Part shown: positions 17,249-25,453 of the stretch, one piece after another
Layout: every line of letters begins with the position of its first letter
Position numbering within the stretch: position 1 is the stretch's first letter
Origin: Comamonas sp. BIGb0124
GTDB lineage: Bacteria; Pseudomonadota; Gammaproteobacteria; Burkholderiales; Burkholderiaceae_C
Assembly: GCF_003752175.1 (NCBI RefSeq)
Contig: NZ_RJVF01000015.1
Span: forward strand, 1 to 64,000
DNA: 64,000 bases
Direction: 5' to 3'
Position numbers and translations under genes: made by a program
Notes under the pieces: generated by a model
Database searches by the model: none
Seen by the model: the letters and a program-made list of their open reading frames with translations, nothing else
What the model was told of the DNA's origin: nothing

Positions 17249-17400
17249 CTGCACGCAGGCCGGTTCGCGTCATGACCGGCCTCTTCCTACCCGCCTTGCC
17301 CATCCGTCGCCGACAGGCACGGCCCCGTCCCGAGCGCACCATGCGTTCATGCATCCGTATTTCTTTCGCATGCAATGCCGAAGCACAGACAGGAGACCCC

Positions 17401-17775
17401 ATGGCCAACCCGAACCCCAAGAACAGCCGCCCCGACGACACCCGCCATCCCGTGGACGATGGAGAACCCAACCTGCCCGTCGATCCCGACACCCTGGCCA
17501 CGCCCGAGGACGAAATCGAGCCGGGCGAGACCTGGCCCCTGGAAGGCCAAGCGAGTTCGCGCCACGACGACGGATCGGATGACGAATGGCGCGACGACAC
17601 CACGGGCATCGACGACCAGTCGGCACCGCCCCAGCCTCTGGACTTCGACGATGGCGACGAGAGCCGCCCGAATGGTCCTCACCCCGTGCGTCAGGGTGGC
17701 ACCTGGGACGACGAAGGTGCGGACAGTGGACGCCTCAAACCCCCTTCTGAACTGCATTCGGACCGCAAGGGCTGA
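17401..17775 (+). CDS. Acidic low-complexity hypothetical protein
   Basis: 124 residues, very rich in Asp, Glu, Pro and Gly and without a hydrophobic core; it is probably intrinsically disordered and cytoplasmic. AGGAGA lies seven bases ahead of the ATG. A longer in-frame reading back to 17173 has an unrelated composition and no ribosome site. I do not recognise a family. Codon-position GC bias matches its neighbours, supporting a real gene. Confidence 0.7.
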   Translation: MANPNPKNSRPDDTRHPVDDGEPNLPVDPDTLATPEDEIEPGETWPLEGQASSRHDDGSDDEWRDDTTGIDDQSAPPQPLDFDDGDESRPNGPHPVRQGGTWDDEGADSGRLKPPSELHSDRKG

Positions 17776-17931
17776 GACCGTTCACGCCGCGCTCTCGGCG
17801 CACGCGGGCACCGTCCGTGCGGCGCTCGAGAATTCGGCTGTGCGCCACGTTTTCGTCAAGTTGCCTTCAGATTCGTGCGGCATACTCGAGTCGTTGTATT
17901 TCGAGAGCAGTACGTTGAGGAATTCCACCCG

Positions 17932-18333
17932 ATGAAAAAGGATTTGATCAACCCCGTTGCCACCTTGGCCGCGACGCTGCTGGCCAAGCGCGCACCCGCC
18001 CGCGAAAACCTCACGGCACAAGCCGTGGCGAATGCGGTGCAGCAGGCTTACGAAGGTCTGCTGCTGGGCATCGAGCGCATCGAGCAGGCCGAAAAGAATC
18101 GCAAGGCCGCCGAGCACAGAAAACGCCAGCAGAAGGAAGACGAGGAACGGCAGGCCGCGTTGAAAGCGGTCAACGAGATGGTGCTCAAGCGTGCCGCGAC
18201 GCGCCGCACCCGTCCGCCGCAGGCCGCGTCGGCCCGTCCGGGTCTGCCGGCGGCATCGGCACCCGCCACCGCTTCTGCAACTGCATCCGCTCCCCCGCCC
18301 GTGCCGAAACCCCCAGCCGCTCCGCGCCACTGA
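17932..18333 (+). CDS. Hypothetical protein with helical core and Ala/Pro-rich tail
   Basis: 133 residues. Residues 1-45 look like a small helical domain (LINPVATLAATLLAKR, then NLTAQAVANAVQQAYEGLLLG). Residues about 48-85 are a highly charged coiled-coil-like helix (EQAEKNRKAAEHRKRQQKEDE), and the C-terminal 40 residues are an Ala/Pro/Ser-rich tail. There is no signal peptide. The family is not recognised. A GAGG lies about 12 bases before the ATG. Confidence 0.7.
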   Translation: MKKDLINPVATLAATLLAKRAPARENLTAQAVANAVQQAYEGLLLGIERIEQAEKNRKAAEHRKRQQKEDEERQAALKAVNEMVLKRAATRRTRPPQAASARPGLPAASAPATASATASAPPPVPKPPAAPRH

Positions 18334-18357
18334 ACGGGCCGCAGCATCGGCACGGCA

Positions 18358-19209
18358 TCACTCGATGTCGTTGCGGACCTGCGCATGGCTGATCAGTGCA
18401 AAGATCACCGTCCCCCCCAGAAGGTTGCCCAGCAGCGTGGGCACGCCGAAGGTCCACAGCGCATCGGCCACGGCCAGCTTGCCGAGGAACATGAGATAGA
18501 GCACCTCGACCGAGCCCACGATGATGTGCGGAAAATCGCCGAGGCCCATGAGGTAGGTCACGATGAAGATCATGAGGATCTTGCCTTGGTCGATGCTGCT
18601 GAGCACCCACACCAACGTGGCAATCAGCCAGCCCGAAAGAATGGCTTTTGAAAACATGGTGAAGGCGTCGTACTCCATGAGCTTGACGCCCAGCTCCTGA
18701 AACGCTGCATCCACCGGGCCCGGGAACACCGGCAGCACCGCAAAGACCCAGGCCGCCACGGCCGCGCCGCAGACATTGCCCGCCAGCACCAGCATCCACA
18801 GCCGCACCAGCCGCCACAGGCCGTAGAGGCTGGGCTTGGTCATGACCGGCAGCACCGGCGTGACGGTGTTTTCGGAAAACAGCTGCTGCGACGCAGTGAT
18901 GACCAGCATGAAGCCCAGCGGATAACCGAGCGTGGAAATCAGGAAAAAAGGGTCGCCCTTGGGCAGATAAGCCATCAACACGCCCTCGCCCACCAACGAC
19001 GTGCTCATCGTGATGCCGCCGGCCAGGGCGGACCACAGCAGCGCCATGGCATCGCGCCGCAGTTCCTTTTCCCCATGTTCGCAGATGATTTCGTGCACCG
19101 CCGCGGCCTTCGACGGCAGGTGCCTGGCGCGTTCGTCGCTTTCGCTCTCGCCCTCGTGGTGATGGGTCGTGTGTTCGGTGCCGGCTGGGCCGGCTTGTTG
19201 TGTATTCAT
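18358..19209 (-). CDS. Formate/nitrite transporter family channel (YfdC-like)
   Basis: 283-residue inner-membrane protein of the FNT family, nearest in pattern to E. coli YfdC. A hydrophilic His/Glu-rich N-terminus (EHTTHHHEGESESDE) is followed by the first half-repeat (LLWSALAGGITMSTSLVGEGVLM), further helices, and the second-repeat motif IDQGKILMIFIVTYLMGLGDFPHIIVGSVE, which corresponds to the channel slit. FNT pentamers conduct small monovalent anions such as formate, nitrite or hydrosulfide; the substrate of YfdC-type members is not established. Start ATG at 19209. Confidence 0.88.
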   Translation of the reverse strand: MNTQQAGPAGTEHTTHHHEGESESDERARHLPSKAAAVHEIICEHGEKELRRDAMALLWSALAGGITMSTSLVGEGVLMAYLPKGDPFFLISTLGYPLGFMLVITASQQLFSENTVTPVLPVMTKPSLYGLWRLVRLWMLVLAGNVCGAAVAAWVFAVLPVFPGPVDAAFQELGVKLMEYDAFTMFSKAILSGWLIATLVWVLSSIDQGKILMIFIVTYLMGLGDFPHIIVGSVEVLYLMFLGKLAVADALWTFGVPTLLGNLLGGTVIFALISHAQVRNDIE

Positions 19210-19370
19210 TGTCCGATCCGTCCTGCAGCGCCGCGCGTCTTGCGGCCTGAGCAGTCTTGCCGCTGGCCTCGCCGGCGCACGTAGGAGCGCACGACTGCAG
19301 CATGCAGCCCAAATCCGCGATCCTTGCACCGGCATGCGCCCGCCCCTGGCGATCGGCGGCCGGCACGCCC

Positions 19371-19880
19371 TCAGGGCTGACCGTCCAGTTGCCGCGCCCG
19401 CTCGACCAGCGCCACGATCTGCGGCGGAAAGATACGCTCGCTGCTGGCCGCCAGCTCCGCCATCTCCCACCACCGGTGCCCGGCAATGCAGCCACGCTCC
19501 ACTTCGGTCCATCCCGCCTGCTGCGGCTCGACTTTGTCCATGCGGACCAGAAAATAGCGCTCTTCGGCCAGCACGCGCTCACCGTCGGGCATGAGCATCT
19601 CGAACTCGCGGCGCGCGACTTCCGCGCCGAACGTGCCGGGGTAGTCGCCCACCTCCTCGCGCAGTTCGCGGCGCGCGGCCTGCTCGAAGCTCTCGCCCGG
19701 CTCCACGCCCCCGCCCGGCGTGGCCCAATAGTCGCGGCCCACATAGGGCCCGTGGGCGTGACGGGCGAGAAACAACAGGATGCAACCGTCCGGCGACTGC
19801 ACCAGCAGGCGCGCCGCCGGCCGGCGTCTGAGCGACGGGAGAGGAAGAGGAAGGGGCGACGCCATCGGCTGCTCGGTCAT
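19371..19880 (-). CDS. Nudix hydrolase
   Basis: 169 residues. The Nudix box is complete: it begins GGGVEPGESFEQAARRELRE and runs on into EVG, matching G-x5-E-x7-R-E-U-x-E-E-x-G-U. It would hydrolyse a nucleoside diphosphate linked to some moiety X; the substrate is not predictable. I start it at MTEQPMASP (19880); MASP at 19865 is an alternative. It is convergent to nothing immediate and lies 161 bases upstream of the FNT gene on the same strand. Confidence 0.9.
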   Translation of the reverse strand: MTEQPMASPLPLPLPSLRRRPAARLLVQSPDGCILLFLARHAHGPYVGRDYWATPGGGVEPGESFEQAARRELREEVGDYPGTFGAEVARREFEMLMPDGERVLAEERYFLVRMDKVEPQQAGWTEVERGCIAGHRWWEMAELAASSERIFPPQIVALVERARQLDGQP

Positions 19881-20082
19881 GCAGCGATTATCGGCAAGCG
19901 CCCGATGCCTCACGGCCTGCTGCCGGCACGCGACCCCGCCGGATGCCGAAAAATCCAAGATTTCCGGCCACACCCCCAAAAATTTGGCCTTTTGTCTGAC
20001 ATAAAACGTTTGCGGCGCACCAGGGTTTTCACTAAAGTGGCACAGAACTGACTTGGATGTTGCACTGCACAAGGATGCTCAC

Positions 20083-20433
20083 ATGAACGAACTCAATTCG
20101 ATCGGCCTGTCCGCAGCCACTCCCGTGGTTCTTCGCCGTCGCTCGGAGGATGTTCCGTCGAGCGGCTCTTCGCCGGTCGCGGCCGACGATCCTGCGATGC
20201 TGCACAAACGCTCGGAAATCCTCGCCGCCATGCGCAGCAATCTCGAGGAATCGGAGGTCGAGCCCTCGATCCGAAGCCGCATGATCGCGCTGCTCGACGA
20301 GCTGGACCTGCACCTCGGCCTCGGCACCTTCCATGCCCGCAAGGCCGCCCTGACGGCTTTTGCCGCGGCCCATACCGCCATCCTTTTTCCCGTGTTGGGA
20401 CCGCTCATCGACAGCCTGGGCGACCACGCCTGA
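20083..20433 (+). CDS. Hypothetical protein, small helical
   Basis: 116 residues, with AAGGA seven bases before the ATG. The first 40 residues are polar and probably disordered; the rest looks like an all-helical domain (KRSEILAAMRSNLEESE, SRMIALLDELDLHLGLG, KAALTAFAAAHTAILFP). There is no signal peptide or metal motif, and no family is recognised. Confidence 0.7.
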   Translation: MNELNSIGLSAATPVVLRRRSEDVPSSGSSPVAADDPAMLHKRSEILAAMRSNLEESEVEPSIRSRMIALLDELDLHLGLGTFHARKAALTAFAAAHTAILFPVLGPLIDSLGDHA

Positions 20434-20600
20434 GCACGCCGTGCGCGGGTGCTGAAACCCGAGCCCTCTACTGCGATGCAGCGCACATCTGCCGCTTGCA
20501 CTTGCACAATCGAATCGCCGCGACGCACCCACACAGCGCCGCGGCGATTTTTTCTTGTGACTTCAAGGTGCCCGCCATGGGCCGGAAAGGAAACCATACG

Positions 20601-21080
20601 ATGCATTGGGGCCGTCAGATCATCCGCCGCCTTTTGTTGGGAACAGGCCTGGGCCTGGTTGCACTGACCGCGTCCGTCGCGGTACAGGCCGCCGCGCCCG
20701 CCATGGTCAGCGTGGGTGTTTCCGAATCGATCTTGCGCAAGGGCCCGGGGCTCAGCCACGAGGGCCTCTGGAGCGTTCCACGGGGTTATCCGCTGCAGAT
20801 CGTCCAGCGCCAGAGCGGCTGGCTGCAGGTGCGCGACTTCGAAGGCGACCGCACCTGGATCCGTGCAGCGGCGACCAGCCGCACCCCCCACTTCATCGTC
20901 AAGGTACCCACGGCCAATCTGCGCGCCCGCCCCTCCACTCAATCGCGGGTGCTGGGCAAACTCTCGTACGGGACGATCCTGCAGACGCTGGCGCACGACA
21001 ACGACGGCTGGGTCAAGGTCAGGCAGCAGCCGCAGGGCAAGACCGGCTGGGTCGCGCAGCGGCTGCTCTGGGGTTACTGA
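20601..21080 (+). CDS. Secreted SH3-domain protein
   Basis: 159-residue exported protein. The signal peptide is about residues 1-33 (RRLLLGTGLGLVALTASVAVQA). Two bacterial SH3 (SH3b) repeats follow: residues about 38-93 (SESILRKGPGLSHEGLWSV, GWLQVRDFEGDRTWI) and 95-159 (ANLRARPSTQSRVLGKLSYG, GWVKVRQQPQGKTGWVAQ). SH3b domains of this kind usually bind peptidoglycan or act as periplasmic scaffolds; no enzymatic domain is present. The ATG at 20601 has AAAGGA nine bases upstream and is preferred over an in-frame ATG at 20579. Confidence 0.85.
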   Translation: MHWGRQIIRRLLLGTGLGLVALTASVAVQAAAPAMVSVGVSESILRKGPGLSHEGLWSVPRGYPLQIVQRQSGWLQVRDFEGDRTWIRAAATSRTPHFIVKVPTANLRARPSTQSRVLGKLSYGTILQTLAHDNDGWVKVRQQPQGKTGWVAQRLLWGY

Positions 21081-21146
21081 GCCGGGCTTGCCCGCCGTGC
21101 GGACCCGCGGACATCGTCCGGTCCTGCGGGGCTTCTCGCATTGACT

Positions 21147-21164
21147 TGAATACCAAAGTATTCA
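21147..21164. promoter_or_regulatory. Palindrome TGAATAC-CAAA-GTATTCA
   Basis: Perfect seven-base inverted repeat with a four-base centre, in an AT-rich patch 86 bases before the small ORF at 21250. A -35-like TTGACT (21141-21146) abuts it, so a bound protein would block the promoter. It resembles operators of MarR/ArsR-size dimers; the regulator is unknown. Confidence 0.5.
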
Positions 21165-21249
21165 TTTCGTCCCCGTTTTTGATGGATGTGCGCGCGCTGC
21201 CAATAATGGTGCGAATCAACAGCACACCCATTGAAAAGGACGGATGATC

Positions 21250-21468
21250 ATGCTCGGCCTGGAACGATGCCTGTGTACGGACGCGCATTACAACCGTCTC
21301 GAGCGGCCGCTGTGGCTGCGTCTGTTCGGCCGGCGTGAGCTCTATCGCTGCCTGAGCTGCGACACCGCCATGGTTCTCAGCCAGACCGAGATGGAAACCC
21401 GGCTGCGCGCGAGTGTGCATGGGCTGGTGCGGGCAGGCCAGATCCCGGTCACGCGCCCGCTGGCCTGA
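21250..21468 (+). CDS. Small hypothetical protein with CxxC
   Basis: 72 residues (74 if the ATG at 21244 is used). AAAGGA lies only three bases before the first ATG but nine before the second, which I therefore prefer. Cysteines at CLCTDAHYNRLERPLW and YRCLSCDTAM could form a small metal-binding site; the family is not recognised. It is basic in the middle, with no membrane segment. It follows the TGAATAC palindrome. Confidence 0.6.
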   Translation: MLGLERCLCTDAHYNRLERPLWLRLFGRRELYRCLSCDTAMVLSQTEMETRLRASVHGLVRAGQIPVTRPLA

Positions 21469-21641
21469 TCCCGGACCGAGGCCGTCGGAAGGCCGCCGAC
21501 TGCGAGCCGCGAGCCGTCACGTTGTGCACCGGTCTGGGGTGAGAACCGGGTATTCTCCGAACTGAATTTCGCGACGGTCTCGTGCGGATGCCGCGAGGTC
21601 TTCTCGATTCGCGTGAATCAACGCCAGAGAAGGACGTGCAC

Positions 21642-23123
21642 ATGAGGATGAAATGGCCGGCGACGCCCGGCTCCGCCACGCGGACATTGACGTGTCCATG
21701 TCATGGGTCGGATGCCATGGCGCTGTTTTCGCGCGTCGAGGCCCGTCTGTCGCGCCGTACCTTGCTGGCTGCCACGAGCGCTTCGGCGATTGCAGCCATG
21801 CTGGGCATGCCGGTGGCCAGCCTCGCCCAAGTGCCGTCTCATCCAGGCCTCACCGTCTTGCGCGGTGGCCGCATATTCGACGGCCAGAGTGCGCGCTTGA
21901 TCGAAGGCCGGGACGTCCTGGTTCGAGGCAATCGCATCGAAGCCTTGCTGGAGGCCGGGACTACCGTCGCCGATGCCCAATCGATCGACTGCGGCGGGCG
22001 CACCCTCACGCCCGGGTTGATCGATGCCCACTGGCACGCCCTTCTGGCCGCTATTCCGCAACTGGTCGCGTTCACCGCCGATGTGCCTTACGTGCATCTG
22101 GTCGCAGCGCAGGAAGCCGAACGCACGCTGCTGCGCGGATTCACCACGGTGCGCGATGTCGGCGGGCCGGCGTTTGCACTCAAGCGCATCATCGATGAAG
22201 GCGGCGTGGCGGGTCCCCGCATCTACCCCAGCGGGGCCATGATCTCCCAGACCTCGGGCCATGGCGATTTTCGCCAGCGCAGCGACTTGCCACGCACCAG
22301 CCGAAACGACATCGGCGCGGCCGAGGCGGCCGGCATTTCGGCGATTGCGGACGGCGAGGCCGAGGTCCTTCGACGGGTGCGAGAACAACTCATGCTGGGA
22401 GCCAGCCAGATCAAGATCATGGCCGGCGGCGGCGTGGCCTCGGCCTACGATCCGATCGATGCACTTCAATACTCCGAATCCGAGATGCGCGCCGCGGTGG
22501 GCGCTGCCGCCGACTGGGGCACGTATGTCTGCGCCCATGTCTACACGGCAGACGGCATACGCCGCGCGCTGGCCTGCGGCGTCAGGTCGATCGAGCACGG
22601 CCAGCTCGCAGACGAAGACGCGGTTCGCCGCATGAAGGATGCGGACGCCTGGTGGAGCCTGCAGCCCTTTCTGGCGGACGAGGATGCCAACGTCTACGCC
22701 AGCGAATCCCAGCGCATGCAGCAGCAACGCATTGCCGAAGGCACCGTGCGTGCCTTCGAACTCGGTCGCAAGCATGGCGTGAAGATCGCCTTCGGCACCG
22801 ACATCCTGTTCAACCCCAAGGGCACGGCGGGACAGGGCCGGCAGCTCGCCAAGCTCGCACGCTGGTTCGAGCCGGTCGACGTGCTGCGCCTGGCCACGAG
22901 CCGCAATGCCGAACTGCTGGCCCTGTCGGGCGCACGCTCACCCTACCCAGGCCCGCTGGGGGTGGTTGCCGCGGGTGCTCTGGCCGACCTTCTGGTCTTC
23001 GAAGGCGACCCCTTGCGCAACCTCGACGTGCTCGCCGATCCGGAGCGCAACCTCAAGCTGGTGATGAAGGATGGCCGGCTGCACCGCAACGAACTGGCGA
23101 CCCTGCCGCCTCGTCAGGCCTGA
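21642..23123 (+). CDS. Exported amidohydrolase (imidazolonepropionase-like)
   Basis: 493-residue metal-dependent hydrolase of the amidohydrolase superfamily. Start at 21642 (AGAAGGA, seven bases ahead). Within the N-terminal 65 residues a twin-arginine-like SRRTLLAATSASAIAAMLGMPVASLA suggests Tat or Sec export; a shorter start at 21717 would give a more compact signal. The beta-sandwich/TIM barrel features are HxH in LIDAHWHAL, a candidate carbamylated Lys in QIKIMAGGG, His in CAHVYTADG and IEHGQLADE, and Asp in FGTDILFNP. Relatives hydrolyse Xaa-Pro dipeptides, organophosphates or cyclic amides; the substrate here is not evident. Confidence 0.88.
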   Translation: MRMKWPATPGSATRTLTCPCHGSDAMALFSRVEARLSRRTLLAATSASAIAAMLGMPVASLAQVPSHPGLTVLRGGRIFDGQSARLIEGRDVLVRGNRIEALLEAGTTVADAQSIDCGGRTLTPGLIDAHWHALLAAIPQLVAFTADVPYVHLVAAQEAERTLLRGFTTVRDVGGPAFALKRIIDEGGVAGPRIYPSGAMISQTSGHGDFRQRSDLPRTSRNDIGAAEAAGISAIADGEAEVLRRVREQLMLGASQIKIMAGGGVASAYDPIDALQYSESEMRAAVGAAADWGTYVCAHVYTADGIRRALACGVRSIEHGQLADEDAVRRMKDADAWWSLQPFLADEDANVYASESQRMQQQRIAEGTVRAFELGRKHGVKIAFGTDILFNPKGTAGQGRQLAKLARWFEPVDVLRLATSRNAELLALSGARSPYPGPLGVVAAGALADLLVFEGDPLRNLDVLADPERNLKLVMKDGRLHRNELATLPPRQA

Positions 23124-23147
23124 CGAGGCGGCCCATGGCTCGTTCAC

Positions 23148-23540
23148 TCAGGGCAATTGGCTGCCGCTGGACTTCCAGGAGCCATTGGGCTGCTTGCAGA
23201 ACCAGAACCGCCAGTTTTCAGAGGTCGAGAGCTGGCTCACTTCGGCCGCCAGCAAGCGGCACGTCCCGGCGGACTGGGTCTGTGCGGTCTGTTGAGGCTT
23301 GAAGACCACCTTGACCGGCTGACGGCCGCGGCCGGGGCTGCTGGTCCACTCCGAGCTTGCGCGATCGGGGGTCTCGTTGAGCGCCTGCGCCACGGCCGCT
23401 TTGAAAGCCGGCAGGTCTTTGGCGGGGATACGCGAGGCGATGGTGTTGTTGATGAAGGAAAGCGGTGCGGCCGTCGCGGCCACGGGAAACAGCACCATGG
23501 CAGAAACAAGAGCGGCAGCGGGGGCAAAAAGCATTCTCAT
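23148..23540 (-). CDS. Small secreted protein resembling the 17 kDa surface-antigen C-terminal domain
   Basis: 130 residues with a Sec signal peptide (LFAPAAALVSAMVLFPVAATA). The mature part has W-T-S-S-P-G-x-G-R-Q, GTCRLLAAEVS and WRFWFCKQPNGSW, the pattern of a paired-cysteine 'W...CR...C' module seen at the end of 17kDa_Anti_2-type surface proteins. The two cysteines probably form a disulfide. The assignment is by motif resemblance only. The gene is convergent with the amidohydrolase (24 bases apart) and 38 bases downstream of the HTH-nitroreductase fusion. Confidence 0.65.
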   Translation of the reverse strand: MRMLFAPAAALVSAMVLFPVAATAAPLSFINNTIASRIPAKDLPAFKAAVAQALNETPDRASSEWTSSPGRGRQPVKVVFKPQQTAQTQSAGTCRLLAAEVSQLSTSENWRFWFCKQPNGSWKSSGSQLP

Positions 23541-23578
23541 GTAGGACTTCCAAGAAGAGCGATTGAACCCGGCTGAAA

Positions 23579-24502
23579 TCAAACTCGACACCGGTGCCGA
23601 CATGCTATCCCAAGACCCCGGCAGGCAGCGCAATCGCCCTGCTCTTCGGGCGATGCAGCCGCAGGGGCAAGCCCTGTCCAGCGCGACATCGCCGACGCAG
23701 GCGATACGGCGCACGCTGCGGCCGGCTGGCCGACGACGGTGCCGATGCTCACGAAGCCCGCCAGCGTCTCGTCGCCCGAGACGCCGAGCTGGGCCGACAG
23801 GATGGGATCGAAACACCGATCGCCGCTGAGCACGATGGCGCCGAAATCCAGCTGGTGAGCGGCATTCAACACATTGCCCAGGGCGGCGCCGGCGCAGAGC
23901 CATTGTTCTTGCACGGGCACCGGGCTTCTCATGACAGGCGAAACCACGAACCCGAGCAGAACCGGCGGGCGCAGTGCGTGCGCCCGCGCCCGGGCCAGAT
24001 CCTGCGGCGAGGTCAGCGGATCGCGGCGCAGCTTTTCCTGCTCGAACAGCACGGCCAGCATCTCACGCGACTCCCGGGGGAACTCGATCACACGCCACGG
24101 ACGCAGTCGGCCATGGTCGGGCGCACGCAAGGCGGCCGCGAGCATCAGCGGCAGGGTCTCCGCATCCGGTCCCGGCAGCCCCAGCCTTCTGGGCGAGACC
24201 GAACGCCGGTCGACCAGCGGTGCGACGGCTTTGTTCTGCCGGAACACCGCGAGATCCCGGTGCAGTCCGTCGAGTTCGCCCTGGCTTTGTCGTGCAATGG
24301 CCAGAACGGCCTGGCCCCGCGCCGTGAACAGGATCTCGTCCATCGCGCTGGCGGTCTCGACAAGACCGCCGCCGTAACAGGCTTGTGCCGCGGCAACCGC
24401 CTCGTGGAGCGCCGCCACGTCCACGGCCAGGGCTTGCGCAGCCCGTGCCAGCGTGCGGTGCTCGGCGAGGGCGGACAGGCATTTGAGGTGTTCGGTTTGC
24501 AT
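23579..24502 (-). CDS. LysR-type HTH fused to a YdjA-like nitroreductase domain
   Basis: 307 residues in one uninterrupted frame. Residues 1-85 read like a LysR DNA-binding domain: LKCLSALAEHRTLARAAQAL, ALHEAVAAAQACYGGGLVE, then ARGQAVLAIARQSQGELDGL in place of the linker helix. From about residue 100 the sequence matches YdjA-type FMN nitroreductases: DRRSVSPRRLG, ALRAPDHGRLRPWRVIEFP, EKLRRDP, APVLL-like RPPVLLGFVVSP, EQWLCAGAALGNVLNAAHQLDFGAIVLSGD in pieces, and GFVSIGTVVG. The usual LysR effector domain is absent. It may couple a redox or nitro substrate to transcription, or be a flavoenzyme with a vestigial HTH. Confidence 0.8.
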   Translation of the reverse strand: MQTEHLKCLSALAEHRTLARAAQALAVDVAALHEAVAAAQACYGGGLVETASAMDEILFTARGQAVLAIARQSQGELDGLHRDLAVFRQNKAVAPLVDRRSVSPRRLGLPGPDAETLPLMLAAALRAPDHGRLRPWRVIEFPRESREMLAVLFEQEKLRRDPLTSPQDLARARAHALRPPVLLGFVVSPVMRSPVPVQEQWLCAGAALGNVLNAAHQLDFGAIVLSGDRCFDPILSAQLGVSGDETLAGFVSIGTVVGQPAAACAVSPASAMSRWTGLAPAAASPEEQGDCAACRGLGIACRHRCRV

Positions 24503-24681
24503 GAGAAGACGCGACTGGGCGGCGATGCGGGGAGTCGCCTCGGAGGCATTGTATTTCTTCGGATATAGCGCTGCCGATCGCGATGATGAAACGCAACCCT
24601 CAGGCCTGCCCGAAGACCCCCTGCGGAGGCCTTGGCCCATCGGGCCCGCAGGTAAGATCGCCCCAACCGAGGAGCCAAGAC

Positions 24682-25002
24682 ATGTCAGTGGATATCAGTG
24701 GAAAAGTGATCGTCTCTTTCGAGACCGAGGATGAAGACGAGGACGAGATCGAGATTTCGGCGGAGGAATTCGAAGTCGAGTACCTGAGCAGCGGCGAACG
24801 CCAGCTGGGGCCGGAAAACTGCTATCAGATCTATTACGAATCCGACAGTTTTTCGCTCCGCAAGGAGATCTACGAATATCCGGCAGGCGTGCTCAACTCG
24901 GGCAGCGAATGGACCACGGAAAACTGTACCGTCACCGTGGACGACCTGGACATCGAGATCGGTCTTTCGGACGAACAGGATCCCGAGGACGAAGAGAACT
25001 GA
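24682..25002 (+). CDS. Very acidic hypothetical protein
   Basis: 106 residues, start 24682 with AGGAG seven bases upstream. Extremely acidic (FETEDEDEDEIEISAEEFEV near the N-terminus and a DEQDPEDEEN tail) with alternating hydrophobic residues that suggest a small beta-rich fold. No signal peptide or cysteine motif. DNA-mimic or cation-binding roles are possible for such composition but nothing supports one specifically; I do not recognise the family. Confidence 0.7.
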   Translation: MSVDISGKVIVSFETEDEDEDEIEISAEEFEVEYLSSGERQLGPENCYQIYYESDSFSLRKEIYEYPAGVLNSGSEWTTENCTVTVDDLDIEIGLSDEQDPEDEEN

Positions 25003-25042
25003 TGCAGGGAACGACGGCCGGCCATTCGTTTCCGGCCGCATT

Positions 25043-25070
25043 TGTAACAGAAATCCTGTCTCTTGTTACA
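25043..25070. promoter_or_regulatory. Inverted repeat TGTAACA-N14-TGTTACA overlapping a promoter
   Basis: Perfect seven-base arms at 25043-25049 and 25064-25070. The right arm coincides with the -35 hexamer of the promoter at 25063-25091, an arrangement expected for repression of the small gene at 25152. The binding factor is unknown. Confidence 0.5.
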
Positions 25071-25091
25071 TGAACTAAATCCATTTAGACT
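25063..25091 (+). promoter_or_regulatory. Sigma-70-type promoter
   Basis: TTGTTA (25063-25068), 17-base spacer, TAGACT (25086-25091) in an unusually AT-rich stretch between 25020 and 25140. It would give a leader of about 55 bases for the 75-residue protein at 25152. Confidence 0.6.
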
Positions 25092-25151
25092 AAGCCATCA
25101 GTATTCATTTTTATATAAATCTCTATCATTGCCCCCTAGCGAGGGAATGAC

Positions 25152-25379
25152 ATGAACATTTTGAACATCGAATACCTGGGCCACGTCTACACGGCCCAAT
25201 ACAAGGTGACCAAAGACGATCACCTGGTGGTGCATCTGCCCAACGGCGAAATGCGTGAAACGGCGCTGCGCGGCATTCGTCCGCAATTGTCGGCCAAGAC
25301 CCATCTCGTGGCCTACGCCATGACCCAGACCCGCAGCCGCCACAGGGTGCAGGCCCGCACCGGCCACCACCGCTGGTAG
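25152..25379 (+). CDS. Small hypothetical protein
   Basis: 75 residues, with GAGGG seven bases before the ATG. The sequence alternates in a beta-hairpin-like way (ILNIEYLGHVYTAQYKVTKD, HLVVHLPNGEMRETALRG) and ends in a basic tail (TQTRSRHRVQARTGHHRW). The leader is AT-rich, contains a promoter and an inverted repeat, and the gene is closed by an intrinsic terminator, so it is an autonomous unit. Family not recognised; the basic tail could contact nucleic acid. Confidence 0.72.
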   Translation: MNILNIEYLGHVYTAQYKVTKDDHLVVHLPNGEMRETALRGIRPQLSAKTHLVAYAMTQTRSRHRVQARTGHHRW

Positions 25380-25416
25380 GCCCTCGGGGCACGCCGTCTC
25401 GCCGTGCCCCATGAAA

Positions 25417-25440
25417 AAACCACCCGAAGGTGGTTTCTTT
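25417..25440. terminator. Bidirectional intrinsic terminator
   Basis: Eight-base-pair stem AAACCACC / GGTGGTTT with a four-base tetraloop (CGAA on plus, TTCG on minus). On the minus strand the stem runs directly into six Ts; on the plus strand it is followed by CTTTC. It sits between the convergent gene ends at 25379 (+) and 25454 (-). Confidence 0.9.
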
Positions 25441-25453
25441 CAAAAGCCGACGA

